Positions 1-8,467 are shown, counted from the first letter of the stretch. The stretch is DNA of 64,000 bases from Halomonas sp. LBP4 (GCF_003202205.1 NZ_PDOG01000003.1:79761-143760); one strand, 5' to 3'. The notes: generated by a model from the letters alone, not told the origin. Numbers and translations are program-made.

Positions 1-605
1 AGCACCGGCGGCATGCCGGGGTGGCGCTCGGCCACCGTCTCGACGAAGCGGCGCAGGACGTGCAGCACGTCGTCCAGGGTCTGGCCGGGCAAGGGTTCCG
101 GGAAGAAGATCACGAAGTAGACCGGGTGGCCCTCGTGGAGGGCCATGCCCACCTCGGAGTCACGCTTGAAGCCGCCGATGCCCGGGCCGTGGCCGGCGCG
201 CGGATCGACGATGACCACCGGCGGCTTGCTGGCGTCGAGGCAGTCCTCCAGGCAGTCATCGCCCACCCGCGTGATTCTCAGCAGGGCATAGTTGGCGGGG
301 TGCGCCAGTAGACAGCCGTCGAGGATCGTCTCGTAGTCGAAGTCGAGCAGCGGTGGCTTGCCGGCCCGCTCGTGCTCGAGCATGTTGTTGGCGCGCTCAC
401 GCAGGGTGTCCAGGTAGCGCACGCCGCGTTGCCACAGGTCGAGCTGATAGGTGAGCAGCTCCGCTGCTGGGTGGCTCGGGGCGGTGACCGGTTGGGGCTC
501 GGGAGCGCTCACCGGGTCGGTGGCCTCTTGTGGGGCAGTAGATGGGCGCTTGCTCGGGGCGTGGCGAGTCGAGGGAACCTTGGCAGTCGATGTCTTGGCG
601 GTCAT
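1..605 (-). CDS. DUF3141 / PHA-synthase-like alpha/beta hydrolase family protein (partial, N-terminal ~201 aa)
   Basis: The reading frame begins at the ATG at 605 and runs off the left edge, so only about 201 residues are visible. After a Pro/Ala-rich N-terminus (about 45 residues) it shows WQRGVRYLDTLRERANNMLEHE and then VDPRAGHGPGIGGFKRDSE, GHPVYFVIFFPEPLPGQT. These blocks are characteristic of DUF3141 proteins, which resemble class I poly(3-hydroxyalkanoate) synthases. AGAGGT lies about 9 nt before the start. It follows the 58-aa peptide gene and the copper cluster on the same strand. The function of DUF3141 proteins is not established. The catalytic residues would lie outside the window. 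Confidence 0.7.
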   Translation of the reverse strand, partial: MTAKTSTAKVPSTRHAPSKRPSTAPQEATDPVSAPEPQPVTAPSHPAAELLTYQLDLWQRGVRYLDTLRERANNMLEHERAGKPPLLDFDYETILDGCLLAHPANYALLRITRVGDDCLEDCLDASKPPVVIVDPRAGHGPGIGGFKRDSEVGMALHEGHPVYFVIFFPEPLPGQTLDDVLHVLRRFVETVAERHPGMPPV

Positions 606-624
606 GGAGCATTACCTCTTGTGG

Positions 625-801
625 TCAGGATGTCGTTGATTCGGGATCGACGCCAGTCTCGATCCGGGGATCGGACAGGAAGCGGTACGGCGGGATTTCC
701 AGAATGGTGGGCGCCAGCACCGTCCCGACACCGCCGACCACCACCGTCCCGACACCGCCGACCACCACCGTCGCACCGACGAGAAAGCGTCTGCGTTTCA
801 T
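625..801 (-). CDS. Small 58-aa Tat-like / membrane-anchored peptide with internal duplication
   Basis: A 58-codon frame starts at the ATG at 801 with a strong Shine-Dalgarno (GGGAGGT, 6 nt spacing) and ends in TGA at 625-627. The N-terminus MKRRRFLVGA resembles a twin-arginine signal. A very hydrophobic Val/Gly segment follows in which VVVGGVGT occurs twice, encoded by a perfect 24-bp tandem repeat (721-744, 745-768). The tail ILEIPPYRFLSDPRIETG is soluble. It sits between the methyltransferase and DUF3141 genes with short gaps, so it is probably co-transcribed. I do not recognise the family. The good RBS and colinear position argue that it is a real gene. Confidence 0.6.
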   Translation of the reverse strand: MKRRRFLVGATVVVGGVGTVVVGGVGTVLAPTILEIPPYRFLSDPRIETGVDPESTTS

Positions 802-825
802 GACTGCACCTCCCGGAGATGGTCC

Positions 826-1485
826 TTACAGGCGCCAGCCACCTGAACCCGGTGCCCGAAGGCGCGGGATGAAGCGTGGCGTGCGGGCCGCGTAGGTCTG
901 CCATTTGTCGCCGAACTGGCGCGCTACCTCGCGCTCTTCGTGGATCGCCAGGCGGGAGTACATCCACACCAATACCGGGAACATGGCCAGGGTCAGCAGG
1001 GTGGGCCACTGCAGCAGGAAACCGGCCATCACCAGCACGAAGCCGGCATACTGGGGATGCCGGACATGAGCGTAGAGTCCGGTGGTAGCCAGCTCTCCCC
1101 GCCGCTGGGCGGCATAGAGCACCCGCCAACCGGCGGCGATGAGCCAGAAACCCGCGGCGATGAACACCATGCTCAGCAGATGGAACGGCCCGAAGTGCGG
1201 GTTGGCCTGCCAGCCGAACAGCATCTCCAGCAGATGCCCCGCATCGTGGCTGAACCAGTCCACTTCCGGGTAGCGCGACTGCAGCCAGCCGGAGATGAAG
1301 TAGAGGGTCAGCGGGAAGCCGTACATCTCCGTGAACAGCGCCACCAGGAAGGCGCTGAAGGCCCCGAGCGAGCGCCAGTCGCGGCGCGTCTGCGGCTTGA
1401 AGAAGCTGAACGCGAAGAAGATGAAGATGGCCGAGTTGAGAATGACCAGGCCCCACAGGCCGTAGGCCGGGGCATCGCTACTCAT
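826..1485 (-). CDS. Isoprenylcysteine carboxylmethyltransferase-family membrane protein
   Basis: A 219-aa polytopic membrane protein. Its C-terminal half has the layout of the ICMT/PEMT-like family: GLYAHVRHPQYAGFVLVMAGFLLQWPTLL, then RLAIHEEREVARQFGDKWQTYAARTPRFIPR. The RHPxY and HEER motifs belong to the SAM-binding region. The start at 1485 has AAGGGAGGA upstream; an earlier in-frame start would overlap the DUF2933 gene further. It overlaps that gene by 8 nt, implying translational coupling within the copper cluster. Such methyltransferases commonly sit beside CopA-type ATPases. The substrate is unknown. A truncated homologue lies at 4674-4900. Confidence 0.8.
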   Translation of the reverse strand: MSSDAPAYGLWGLVILNSAIFIFFAFSFFKPQTRRDWRSLGAFSAFLVALFTEMYGFPLTLYFISGWLQSRYPEVDWFSHDAGHLLEMLFGWQANPHFGPFHLLSMVFIAAGFWLIAAGWRVLYAAQRRGELATTGLYAHVRHPQYAGFVLVMAGFLLQWPTLLTLAMFPVLVWMYSRLAIHEEREVARQFGDKWQTYAARTPRFIPRLRAPGSGGWRL

Positions 1486-1696
1486 CGCGTCCTCCCTTGT
1501 GGTCACCATGCCCGCCGTGCATGAACACATGCATGAGCGGACAGGCGAGCAAGATCAGCCAGGGCAGGGCACCCAGCAGGTGCACCTTGTGCTCCTCCCA
1601 GAGCAGGAAGCCCATCACCGCCAGGGCGATCGCCACCATGAGCCAGAACCTTCCCTTGCTCGGCCGTCGGTCCAGCCAGCGGTTGCTGTCGGCCAT
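1478..1696 (-). CDS. DUF2933 small membrane protein
   Basis: A 72-aa protein with two predicted membrane helices (residues about 17-32 and 41-58) and a His/Gly-rich tail, HVFMHGGHGDHKGG. The length, helix pair and His-rich end match DUF2933 proteins, which accompany heavy-metal efflux genes. It starts 2 nt after the copA stop and overlaps the following methyltransferase by 8 nt, so it is part of the same operon. The His tail suggests metal contact, but this is inference. Confidence 0.8.
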   Translation of the reverse strand: MADSNRWLDRRPSKGRFWLMVAIALAVMGFLLWEEHKVHLLGALPWLILLACPLMHVFMHGGHGDHKGGRDE

Positions 1697-1698
1697 GA

Positions 1699-4140
1699 TC
1701 AGATCCTCACCCGGCGCAGGCGCAGTGAATTCATCACCACCGACAGCGAAGACGCGCTCATCGCGAAGGCGGCGAACATCGGCCCGATCAGGATGCCGAG
1801 GAACGGATAGAGGATCCCGGCGGCGATCGGTACCCCGGCCCCGTTGTAGACCAGGGCGAAGAACAGGTTCTGCTTGATGTTGCGCATGGTGGCCAGCGAA
1901 AGCTTGCGGGCACGGACGATGCCGTCGAGGTTGCCCTTGACAAGCGTGAAACCGGCGCTTTCGATTGCCACGTCGGCCCCGGTGCCCATGGCGATGCCGA
2001 CATCCGCCTGGGCCAGGGCGGGGGCGTCGTTCACCCCGTCGCCGGCCATGGCCACCTTGCGGCCTTGTTCCTGCAATTCACGGATGATGCGGGCCTTGTC
2101 CTCGGGCAGCACGTCGGCGCGGATCTCGTCGATGCCCAGCCGGCCGGCGACGGCACGGGCGGTACGCTCGTTGTCGCCGGTGGCCATGATGATGCGAAAT
2201 CCCAGCCGGTGCAGGGCCTTCAGGGCCTCGGGTGTGGTGTCCTTCACCGGGTCGGCCACGCTGACCAGGCCGGCGATCTGGCCGTCGAGGACGACGAACA
2301 TCACCGTTTCGCCCTCATCGCGGCGGGCGTTCGCGGTCTCGGCGATCCGGCCGCCGTCGAGGCCCAGCTCGGCCATCAGCTTGGCGTTGCCGAGGGCCAC
2401 CGACTTGCCGTCCACGACCCCCTTGACGCCCATGCCGGTCACGGCCTCGAAATCGGTGGCATCGGCGAGGGATACGTCGCGCTCCTCGGCGCCGGTGACG
2501 ATGGCCTCGGCCAGCGGGTGCTCGGAGCCTTTCTCGAGGCTGGCCGCCAGGCGCAACACCTCGGCCTCGTCATGCCCCGCCTCCGGTAGCACCGCCACCA
2601 GCTTCGGTTTGCCCTCCGTCAGCGTGCCGGTCTTGTCGACCATCAGCGTATCGACCTTGGCGAAACGCTCCAGGGCCTCGGCGTTTTTGATCAGGACTCC
2701 CAACTGGGCGCCGCGCCCGGTGGCCGTCATGATCGACATCGGCGTGGCCAGGCCCAGTGCACAGGGGCAGGCGATGATCAGCACCGCCACCGCCGAGACC
2801 AGCGCGTAGGACAGCGCCGGCGCCGGTCCCCAGATCGCCCAGGCGATGAAGGAGAGAATGGCGACGCCGATCACGGCGGGGACGAACGTGCCCGCCACCT
2901 TGTCGGCGAATTTCTGGATCGGCGCTCTTGAGCGCTGGGCGGCGGCCACCATCTCGACGATCTGGCTGAGCATGGTGTCGGCGCCGACACGGGTGGCTTC
3001 CATGACCAGGCTGCCCGTGCCGTTGATCGTGGCCCCCGTGACCTTGTCACCTGCGACCTTTTCCACCGGGACCGGCTCGCCCGAGATCATCGACTCGTCG
3101 ATCGAGGAGCGCCCCTCGACGACCACGCCGTCTACCGGCACCTTGTCTCCGGGCCGCACGCGCAGGTGATCGCCCACCTGCACGTCTTCCAGCGCCACCT
3201 CCTCTTCGCTGCCGTCGGGCCGGATCAGCCGAGCGGTCTTGGCGGCCATGTCGAGCAGTGCCCGGATCGCCTTGCCGGTGCCCTCGCGGGCGCGCAATTC
3301 CATCACCTGGCCCAGCAGGACCAGGGTCACGATCACCGCCGCGGCCTCGAAATAGACCCCGACGGTACCGTCGTCCCGGCGGAAACCGTCGGGGAAAATG
3401 CCGGGCGCCAGCACCGCGACGATCGAGAAGAGATAGGCCGCGCCGACGCCCATGCCGATCAGGCTGAACATGTTGAGGTTCAGGGTGCGGAAGGAGTTAA
3501 CGCCGCGCACGAAGAACGGCCAGCCCGACCACAGGATCACCGGCGTACTGAGCACCAGCTCGATCCACATCGCGCTTCGCTCGCCGAAGAAGTCGCGAAT
3601 GGCCGCGAGGCCCAGGTAAGGGCTCATTGTCAGTATCAGGACCGGAAGCGTGAGCACGGCCGCGACCCAGAAACGTCGGGTAAAGTCGACCAGCTCGGGA
3701 TTCGGCCCTTCATCGCCGACCGCCGCCGATTCCAGCTCCAACCCCATACCGCACAGTGGGCAGGCACCGGGAGTGATCTGTCGCACTTCGGGATGCATGG
3801 GGCAGGTGTAGACGGCGCCGGTATGTCCGGCCGGCACCTTGTCGTACTTGCCGCCACGCACCGGTTCGCTTCCCGCATGGTCGGTGGCATCTCCGTGGCA
3901 CTGGGCATGCTTGCCATGATCGGAAGGCGCCTGAGCGTCGTCGCTTCCCACGGGCACGAGGTACATGCCGCACTTCGGGCAGTCACCCGGCTGGTCGGAG
4001 ACGACCTCGGGATGCATCGGGCAGGTGTATTGGGAAGCCGAAGCCTTGTGATCGGTGCCTTTCATGGCGCCGGCATCTGTGCCTTCCTTCAGCCTACCGT
4101 GATGCGAGTGCTCGCGTCGCTTGATGTGCTGCTGAGTCAT
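1699..4140 (-). CDS. copA: Copper-translocating P1B-type ATPase with two heavy-metal-binding motifs
   Basis: An 813-aa P1B-ATPase that exports Cu(I) across the inner membrane. The N-terminus carries two YTCPMHPEV...CPxCGM metal-binding motifs separated by a His-rich linker, in place of classical CxxC HMA domains. The ion-channel motif is CPC (residues 458-460, [11 protein letters not shown]). The phosphorylation site is DKTGTLTEG (D502). [15 protein letters not shown] and AGDGVNDAP complete the ATP-binding and hinge elements. I chose ATG 4140 (GGAGA upstream) over the in-frame start at 4212, which lies within the spacer to the SHOCT gene. It lies between the SHOCT and DUF2933 genes behind a CueR-like promoter. 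Silver transport is also possible. Confidence 0.93.
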   Translation of the reverse strand: MTQQHIKRREHSHHGRLKEGTDAGAMKGTDHKASASQYTCPMHPEVVSDQPGDCPKCGMYLVPVGSDDAQAPSDHGKHAQCHGDATDHAGSEPVRGGKYDKVPAGHTGAVYTCPMHPEVRQITPGACPLCGMGLELESAAVGDEGPNPELVDFTRRFWVAAVLTLPVLILTMSPYLGLAAIRDFFGERSAMWIELVLSTPVILWSGWPFFVRGVNSFRTLNLNMFSLIGMGVGAAYLFSIVAVLAPGIFPDGFRRDDGTVGVYFEAAAVIVTLVLLGQVMELRAREGTGKAIRALLDMAAKTARLIRPDGSEEEVALEDVQVGDHLRVRPGDKVPVDGVVVEGRSSIDESMISGEPVPVEKVAGDKVTGATINGTGSLVMEATRVGADTMLSQIVEMVAAAQRSRAPIQKFADKVAGTFVPAVIGVAILSFIAWAIWGPAPALSYALVSAVAVLIIACPCALGLATPMSIMTATGRGAQLGVLIKNAEALERFAKVDTLMVDKTGTLTEGKPKLVAVLPEAGHDEAEVLRLAASLEKGSEHPLAEAIVTGAEERDVSLADATDFEAVTGMGVKGVVDGKSVALGNAKLMAELGLDGGRIAETANARRDEGETVMFVVLDGQIAGLVSVADPVKDTTPEALKALHRLGFRIIMATGDNERTARAVAGRLGIDEIRADVLPEDKARIIRELQEQGRKVAMAGDGVNDAPALAQADVGIAMGTGADVAIESAGFTLVKGNLDGIVRARKLSLATMRNIKQNLFFALVYNGAGVPIAAGILYPFLGILIGPMFAAFAMSASSLSVVMNSLRLRRVRI

Positions 4141-4230
4141 GAAGCCGTCTCCATTACCTTCGTTGGCTGGTGGTATCTCAGGGTCTTCCTTCCCGCGAGT
4201 GAGAGACGCCATGGTGCCTGTGCAGCGTCG

Positions 4231-4485
4231 TCAATGCCGCAGATCGCGCCTGCGTTGCTCGTATTCCTGCTGGTCGATCTCGCCGCGGGCGTAACGTTCT
4301 TGCAGAATGTCCAGTGCCGTTGGCCGCTGTTGAGAAATGGCCTCGCCCCGGCCTCGGGTCAGGCCACGCACCAGGAGAACGGCCAAGGCAATGACGGCGC
4401 CCCAGAACAACACCATCATGAGCCCGCCGAAGAGCATATGTCCCCAGCCGTAACTCCCCATATACGCCATCATGTCGCCCCACAT
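4231..4485 (-). CDS. SHOCT-domain small membrane protein
   Basis: An 84-aa protein starting MWGDMMAYMGSYGWGHMLFGG with a Met/Gly-rich N-terminus, one membrane helix (MMVLFWGAVIALAVLLVRGL) and a C-terminal SHOCT motif, ALDILQERYARGEIDQQEYEQRRRDL. The start at 4485 has AAAGGAGAT at good spacing, better than the in-frame codon at 4503 or 4557. SHOCT membrane proteins are common first genes of copper-efflux operons. It is the first gene after the CueR-like promoter at 4534-4564 and precedes copA. The Met-rich N-terminus could bind Cu(I), which is inference. Confidence 0.82.
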   Translation of the reverse strand: MWGDMMAYMGSYGWGHMLFGGLMMVLFWGAVIALAVLLVRGLTRGRGEAISQQRPTALDILQERYARGEIDQQEYEQRRRDLRH

Positions 4486-4533
4486 GGTCGGATCTCCTTT
4501 CATGTTGAATTGAATTATCCTGCCCTGATGACA

Positions 4534-4564
4534 GGGTAAAACCTGCGGGTAACCCAAGGGTCAA
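4534..4564 (-). promoter_or_regulatory. MerR/CueR-type copper promoter with interrupted dyad
   Basis: On the minus strand a -35 TTGACC (4559-4564) is separated by 19 nt from a weak -10 TTACCC (4534-4539). The long spacer carries the imperfect dyad ACCCTTGGG-TTA-CCCGCAGGT (4541-4561, 6 of 9 pairs). This long-spacer architecture and the ACC...GGT dyad ends are those of CueR-controlled copA promoters. It lies about 50 nt upstream of the SHOCT-copA unit. No merR/cueR gene is in the window. A weak FNR-like box (TTGACCGGGATCAC, 4594-4607) lies just upstream. Confidence 0.65.
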
Positions 4565-4673
4565 GATAAGATAGAGCTGAAAGCATGCGGCTCGTGATCC
4601 CGGTCAACTTTCGGCATCTTCGGTGGAATGGAATCAACGCCGCACGCTTGCGTTGATGTGTGAATCCAGGATG

Positions 4674-5022
4674 TTAGCGGACCCCCGGCTCATCGTGCGT
4701 ATTGCGTGAAGTATCCGCTAGCTTCCGCCACTGCCCCCAGCGAGGAATAAACATCGGTACTCGCCGCTGATAGGCGCGATAGGCGTCACCGAACCGGGCC
4801 AGCATCTGCTGTTCCTCGCGGTGGGCCAGCCAAGCATAGGCAAGCACGACCACCGGAAACAGGCCGACCGAGAATAGCGTCGGCCAATTGTTGATCCTTT
4901 GGGCTATCGTCGTCGTGCTTGGTCCTGCCATGGCGGTGCCCCATGACGTGGGCTCCACAGCCAAAGCGCATCATCAGAAAGAGGATCGCTGCCCAAAGCA
5001 GGAAGTAAAACAGTGCGTTCAT
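4674..5022 (-). pseudogene. Deletion-fused relic: N-terminus of a small metal-cluster membrane protein joined out of frame to a methyltransferase C-terminus
   Basis: Reading from ATG 5022, MNALFYFLLWAAILFLMMRFGCGAHVMGH...SPKD is the N-terminus of a small membrane protein of the DUF2933/YHS type found in copper clusters. Near 4890-4900 the sequence switches to another frame that reads NNWPTLFSVGLFPVVVLAYAWLAHREEQQM...FGDAYRAYQRRVPMFIPR. That matches the C-terminal part of the intact methyltransferase at 826-1485 (WPTLLTLAMFPVLVWMYSRLAIHEER). The most economical reading is an internal deletion that removed the end of one gene and the front of the next. Neither half is complete. Confidence 0.7.
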
Positions 5023-5172
5023 AAATGCCTCATCGTGACTTCCGCTAAGTCGTGCCCCACACCGAGCCCGCGGGCGTGCTTGCGAATGTTCATGTTTTTC
5101 TCTTGGCGGGGCACGGGTTCCTCCCGCGCGTCGACGTCTGGAATCGTGCGGGGCTAGGGGAACGGGGATGAC

Positions 5173-5598
5173 TTAGACCCTGTAGCGTTGAGTCAAAAGG
5201 TAGACTGCAACCGGCGATGGGGCGGGAAGGGCACTTGGCGTGCCGCAGGCGGTGACAAGCCGAGGTGCCATGACGGGAATCGCCATGGCTAAGGGAAGGG
5301 GCTCGAACTCCAGGTCCTCGCGCTCCATGCGTAACAGAGCGCTGCCGGCATGGCGAGTGCCATGGCCATGGTGGCAGTGCGGCCGAGGGGGGGCCGTGTG
5401 GATGCGTTCGGCGTTCGAGTGCGTGTCCGAGTGAAGCTCGATGCCAACCTGGCCAGACGCGGTGGAGGAGGGCACATCCGCCTTCGTGGCGGCAATGAAG
5501 AGCAGCAGCACCATGCCCAGCAGGATGACCATCCCAAGGCGAGGCCACGCGGAGGCAGGCCGCGTGGAATGCTTGGGAAAGGGGGCATGCCTAGCCAT
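5173..5598 (-). CDS. His-rich membrane-anchored protein, LLTQR family (paralogue 1)
   Basis: A 141-aa protein starting at ATG 5598 (AGGAG upstream). One N-terminal membrane segment (GMVILLGMVLLLFIAA, residues about 22-37) is followed by a Cys/His-rich stretch PHCHHGHGTRHAG and a C-terminus APRLVTACGTPSALPAPSP...VYLLTQRYRV. The protein at 9423-9836 has the same layout and nearly the same end, so these are paralogues. I do not recognise a named family. The His cluster suggests metal binding in the periplasm, which is inference. It has an Anr/FNR-like promoter at 5632-5673. Confidence 0.6.
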   Translation of the reverse strand: MARHAPFPKHSTRPASAWPRLGMVILLGMVLLLFIAATKADVPSSTASGQVGIELHSDTHSNAERIHTAPPRPHCHHGHGTRHAGSALLRMEREDLEFEPLPLAMAIPVMAPRLVTACGTPSALPAPSPVAVYLLTQRYRV

Positions 5599-5631
5599 GC
5601 GGCAGGGCTCCTGTGGAAGGATGTACCCCTC

Positions 5632-5673
5632 ACCATAGCCCAGAATCGGACCATGACCATTGACCCATATCAA
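5632..5673 (-). promoter_or_regulatory. Anr/FNR-type class II promoter
   Basis: The box TTGATATGGGTCAA (minus strand, 5660-5673; one mismatch to TTGATNNNNATCAA) is followed 22 nt later by the -10 TATGGT (5632-5637). That spacing places the box at -41.5, the class II FNR position. It lies 34-75 nt upstream of the start at 5598. The box-spacer-TATGGT arrangement is identical to that at 9877-9918. Confidence 0.65.
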
Positions 5674-5723
5674 GTCAATGCTGCGCTGAAAACCTCGGTG
5701 TGGCTCTGAGGTTGCCCGCGGCG

Positions 5724-5982
5724 AAGCGAAATACTCCTGCCGAGATATATGCTTTTCCGGAAAAAGGCGGCGCCGATGCCCCGTCTTGTCATGGCCTGGC
5801 TGCTGGGTATCGGCCTGTGCCGTCTACAGGTCGAAGCCCGACTGTTTGCCCGCAAGAAGCGCCTCGGTTTCTTCCTGCTGACCGACTTCACAGCCTCCCG
5901 TTCGCCGATCGTTCCGGGAGCTGGTCGCCTCGGCAACTTCATCAATCATGAACTGCAGGTCGGGGCCAGCACGCATGTTTAG
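5724..5982 (+). pseudogene. Degenerate fragment of prolipoprotein diacylglyceryl transferase (lgt)
   Basis: The plus strand encodes MLFR at 5749, then LFARKKRLGFFLLTDF and GAGRLGNFINHEL. This matches the order MLFR...GGMSFHGG...FARR..RSFF...DFIAP...GAGRLGNFINGEL in Lgt. The MSFHGG stretch is only recognisable in another frame (GGADAPSCHGLAAG), so at least one frameshift is present. Both ends of the enzyme are missing. It abuts the 3' end of nqrF, marking this as a recombination scar. The remaining piece cannot be functional. Confidence 0.7.
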
Positions 5983-7202
5983 CCGAATTTATCAAATAGT
6001 ATGTTCTCCGGTTCTACGCCCAGGTCTGTCAACATCAGCACGCAGGCATCGATCATTGCTGGCGGTCCACACAGGTAGTACTCAATATCCTCAGGGGCAG
6101 GGTGATTTGCCAGATACCGTTCCCGGACTACCTCATGGATGAAGCCGCGTGCCCCTTGCCAGTTATCTGCCGGCTGTGGGTCAGAAAGGGCTAAAATCCA
6201 CTGGAAATTCACATGCTCGGCAGCCAGGCGGTCAAAATCCTCTACGTAGAAGGCTTCCTGAAGGCTTCTGGCACCGTACCAGAAACTGATCCGTCTACTG
6301 GTATGCAAACGCTCAAGCTGATCGAAGATATGAGAGCGCATAGGGGCCATCCCTGCTCCACCACCAATAAACACCATCTCGGCATCGCTTTCGCGGGCAA
6401 AAAACTCACCGTACGGGCCACTTACAGTCATGGAGTCGCCAGCCTTGAGACTGAACAAATAGGAAGAAACGGTCCCCGGCGGTGCTTTCGGATGTGAAGG
6501 CGGTGGGAGCTCGATGCGCACATTGAGAATCAAGATGCCTTTTTCCAAAGGATAATTTGCCAAGGAGTAAGCCCGCTCTGTGCCTTCTTTCACGTGAGAG
6601 GAGTATTGCCACAGGTCAAGTTTATTCCACGGTTCCTGAAATCGCGGATCAATGTCAAAATCTGCGTAGTGAAGCTTGTGGGGCGGACACTGTACGATGA
6701 CGTAGCCACCTGCGCGGAAGGGAAGCGATTCGCCATCAGAAAGTTCCAGAACCACTTCCTTGATAAAAGTGGCCACGCTACGGCTGGAGAGAACCCGGCA
6801 TTTCCACTGTCGAACGCTGAAGTATTCAGCTGGCAACTCGACGGCCATGTCCGACTTGACCTTGACTTGACAAGCCAGTCGGATCCCCTTGCGTCTTTCG
6901 GCCAGCGTTACCAAGGACAACTCGCTCGGCAGGGGAGAGCCAGCGCCCTTGCGTATGCAGACTTTGCAAGTTCCGCAGATACCCCGTCCACCGCAGCTCG
7001 CTGGAAGGTATATTTCTTGATTTGCCAAGGTATCCAGTAGCGTTCTTCCTGGCTCGATGACCAAGGGGTGAGAGGTGTCACCGTTGAGAAACAGGTTTAT
7101 CTGACCAGTAGCGACCATCCACTTCCTGGCGACGAGTAACGCTGCAACCAACAGCATCACAACACCTGTGAACGTTACGATGCCGGCTAGAATCTCGGTC
7201 AC
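5979..7202 (-). CDS. nqrF: NqrF-like NADH dehydrogenase subunit (orphan, 2Fe-2S/FAD/NADH)
   Basis: Taking the GTG at 7202 (AGAGGAC just upstream) gives 407 aa, the usual NqrF length; the ATG at 7247 would add 15 unusual residues. An N-terminal helix (FTGVVMLLVAALLVARK) is followed by a ferredoxin domain with CGGRGICGTCKV, an FAD domain (RAYSLANYP) and an NADH domain (GGGAGMAPMRSHIFDQL, YLCGPPAMI). The C-terminus ILFDKFG matches NqrF. In Na+-NQR this subunit takes electrons from NADH, but nqrA-E are not in the window, so it may serve another acceptor. Base composition is visibly AT-richer than its neighbours, suggesting acquisition. It lies between the lgt relic and the beta-propeller gene. 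Confidence 0.85.
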   Translation of the reverse strand: MTEILAGIVTFTGVVMLLVAALLVARKWMVATGQINLFLNGDTSHPLVIEPGRTLLDTLANQEIYLPASCGGRGICGTCKVCIRKGAGSPLPSELSLVTLAERRKGIRLACQVKVKSDMAVELPAEYFSVRQWKCRVLSSRSVATFIKEVVLELSDGESLPFRAGGYVIVQCPPHKLHYADFDIDPRFQEPWNKLDLWQYSSHVKEGTERAYSLANYPLEKGILILNVRIELPPPSHPKAPPGTVSSYLFSLKAGDSMTVSGPYGEFFARESDAEMVFIGGGAGMAPMRSHIFDQLERLHTSRRISFWYGARSLQEAFYVEDFDRLAAEHVNFQWILALSDPQPADNWQGARGFIHEVVRERYLANHPAPEDIEYYLCGPPAMIDACVLMLTDLGVEPENILFDKFG

Positions 7203-7390
7203 GTCCTCTCTCCAAGAATTGCTAAGGATGAGTGAATGATATTTCACTTTTCAAGGAGGATATCTGCTTTTCCTGGAGCGTGAACTATCTACCAGTTGCA
7301 TGGTCACCTCCTGTCACATGCTTCCCTTTGGTGAGCCTTCGCCCTACAGCCCCCCGGGAATGGGCGATTTGATAATCGCCTGTTGCTGGT

Positions 7391-8467
7391 TCACCTAGAA
7401 CCCGAAGGCTCGAGAGATATCTGGTGACCGATGCCTCCCAGTTCCACGGTCTGCAACACCTCGAGGGAATCCGGGTCGACGATCCACAGGTGGGGTTCTA
7501 CGCGGCTGGTGACCAGAACTCGGCCATCGGTGGGCGCCACGGCGAGATGGTAAGGGGCCGGAGACAGCTCGGCGCTATGTCGTGTGCCGTCCTTGAGGGA
7601 GATCCTGACGATGCGATTATCGCCTTGACTCGTTGCATAGAGCCTCTGGCCATCCGGACTCAGGTCGATGCCGTGAGGCGCCGTGCCGATCTCATATTCT
7701 TCTGCCACACTCCCGGTCGGGAGATTCAGCGCCAGGGTTCTCCCTCCGGTATTATCGTTGACGTACAGGCGGTCGCCGTCCTTCGAGAGGACCATGTGCT
7801 CCGGGCCGCCGCCGACGCGCATGTTGCGCCGCACGAACCAGTGCAGGGGGTCGACCTCGCTGATGGTGCCGTTACCCGCATTGCTGACCAGTATCGAGCC
7901 CTTGTCATGCTGAACCAGGTAGTTCGGGTTCGGCCCCGTGGGTACCGAGGCGATCACCTGGCCGCTTTCCAGCGACACCACGCTGATGCCTCCGCCGGTG
8001 GGATGGGTCGAGACGGCATGGCGTCCATCCTGCGTGACCAGCACATGATGCACGGGCCCTGGCACCTCCAGGGTCCTGATGATGCGGCTCGTGGCGGTGT
8101 CGGCGACGTAAAGCAGGCCGGTGCTCGCTTCCTCCATGGAAGCCGTGCTGGCATCGCCATGATGGGCCGCGTGCTCGTCTTCCGTCACGCCCTCGGGGCG
8201 CGCGATCTCGCTACCGGGTTGCTGAGGGGTGAGACTGCCAAGGATGAGCTGCTGACCGTCGGGAGTGAGCGCGGAGCCGTGTGTGTTGATCGTATCGGTC
8301 ACGGTCGATATCACCTCCTGACGGCCCAGGTCGATGATATCCACGGCATCTGCGGTCCCCATCGGCACGAATGCTCGGTCGCTGGCCGCCATGGCGGCAG
8401 TCGAGGCTCCGAGGGCGACGCCGGCCATGAGACAAGCTAGCCACGGTCTCTGCAGAGAGTTCTTCAT
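7391..8467 (-). CDS. Periplasmic YncE-like beta-propeller protein
   Basis: A 358-aa protein with a signal peptide (ending near AAMAASD) and repeated propeller blades such as GPVHHVLVTQDGRHAVSTHPTGGG, GGGPEHMVLSKDGDRLYVNDN and APHGIDLSPDGQRLYATSQGDN. These are YVTN/YncE-type repeats. A His-rich insert (DEHAAHHGDAST) interrupts an early blade. ATG 8467 is preferred over ATG 8476 because AGGA is correctly spaced only for the former. A role in periplasmic metal or redox proteins is suggested by neighbours (cytochrome upstream, nqrF downstream), but no substrate can be named. A weak hairpin (GGCGATT-ATCA-AATCGCC, 7363-7380) follows the stop. Confidence 0.72.
   Translation of the reverse strand: MKNSLQRPWLACLMAGVALGASTAAMAASDRAFVPMGTADAVDIIDLGRQEVISTVTDTINTHGSALTPDGQQLILGSLTPQQPGSEIARPEGVTEDEHAAHHGDASTASMEEASTGLLYVADTATSRIIRTLEVPGPVHHVLVTQDGRHAVSTHPTGGGISVVSLESGQVIASVPTGPNPNYLVQHDKGSILVSNAGNGTISEVDPLHWFVRRNMRVGGGPEHMVLSKDGDRLYVNDNTGGRTLALNLPTGSVAEEYEIGTAPHGIDLSPDGQRLYATSQGDNRIVRISLKDGTRHSAELSPAPYHLAVAPTDGRVLVTSRVEPHLWIVDPDSLEVLQTVELGGIGHQISLEPSGSR

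Noticed and set aside
7362..7381. GGCGATTTGATAATCGCC as an FNR box
   Set aside because: It contains TTGAT but lacks the ATCAA half. It fits better as a small hairpin after the beta-propeller gene.
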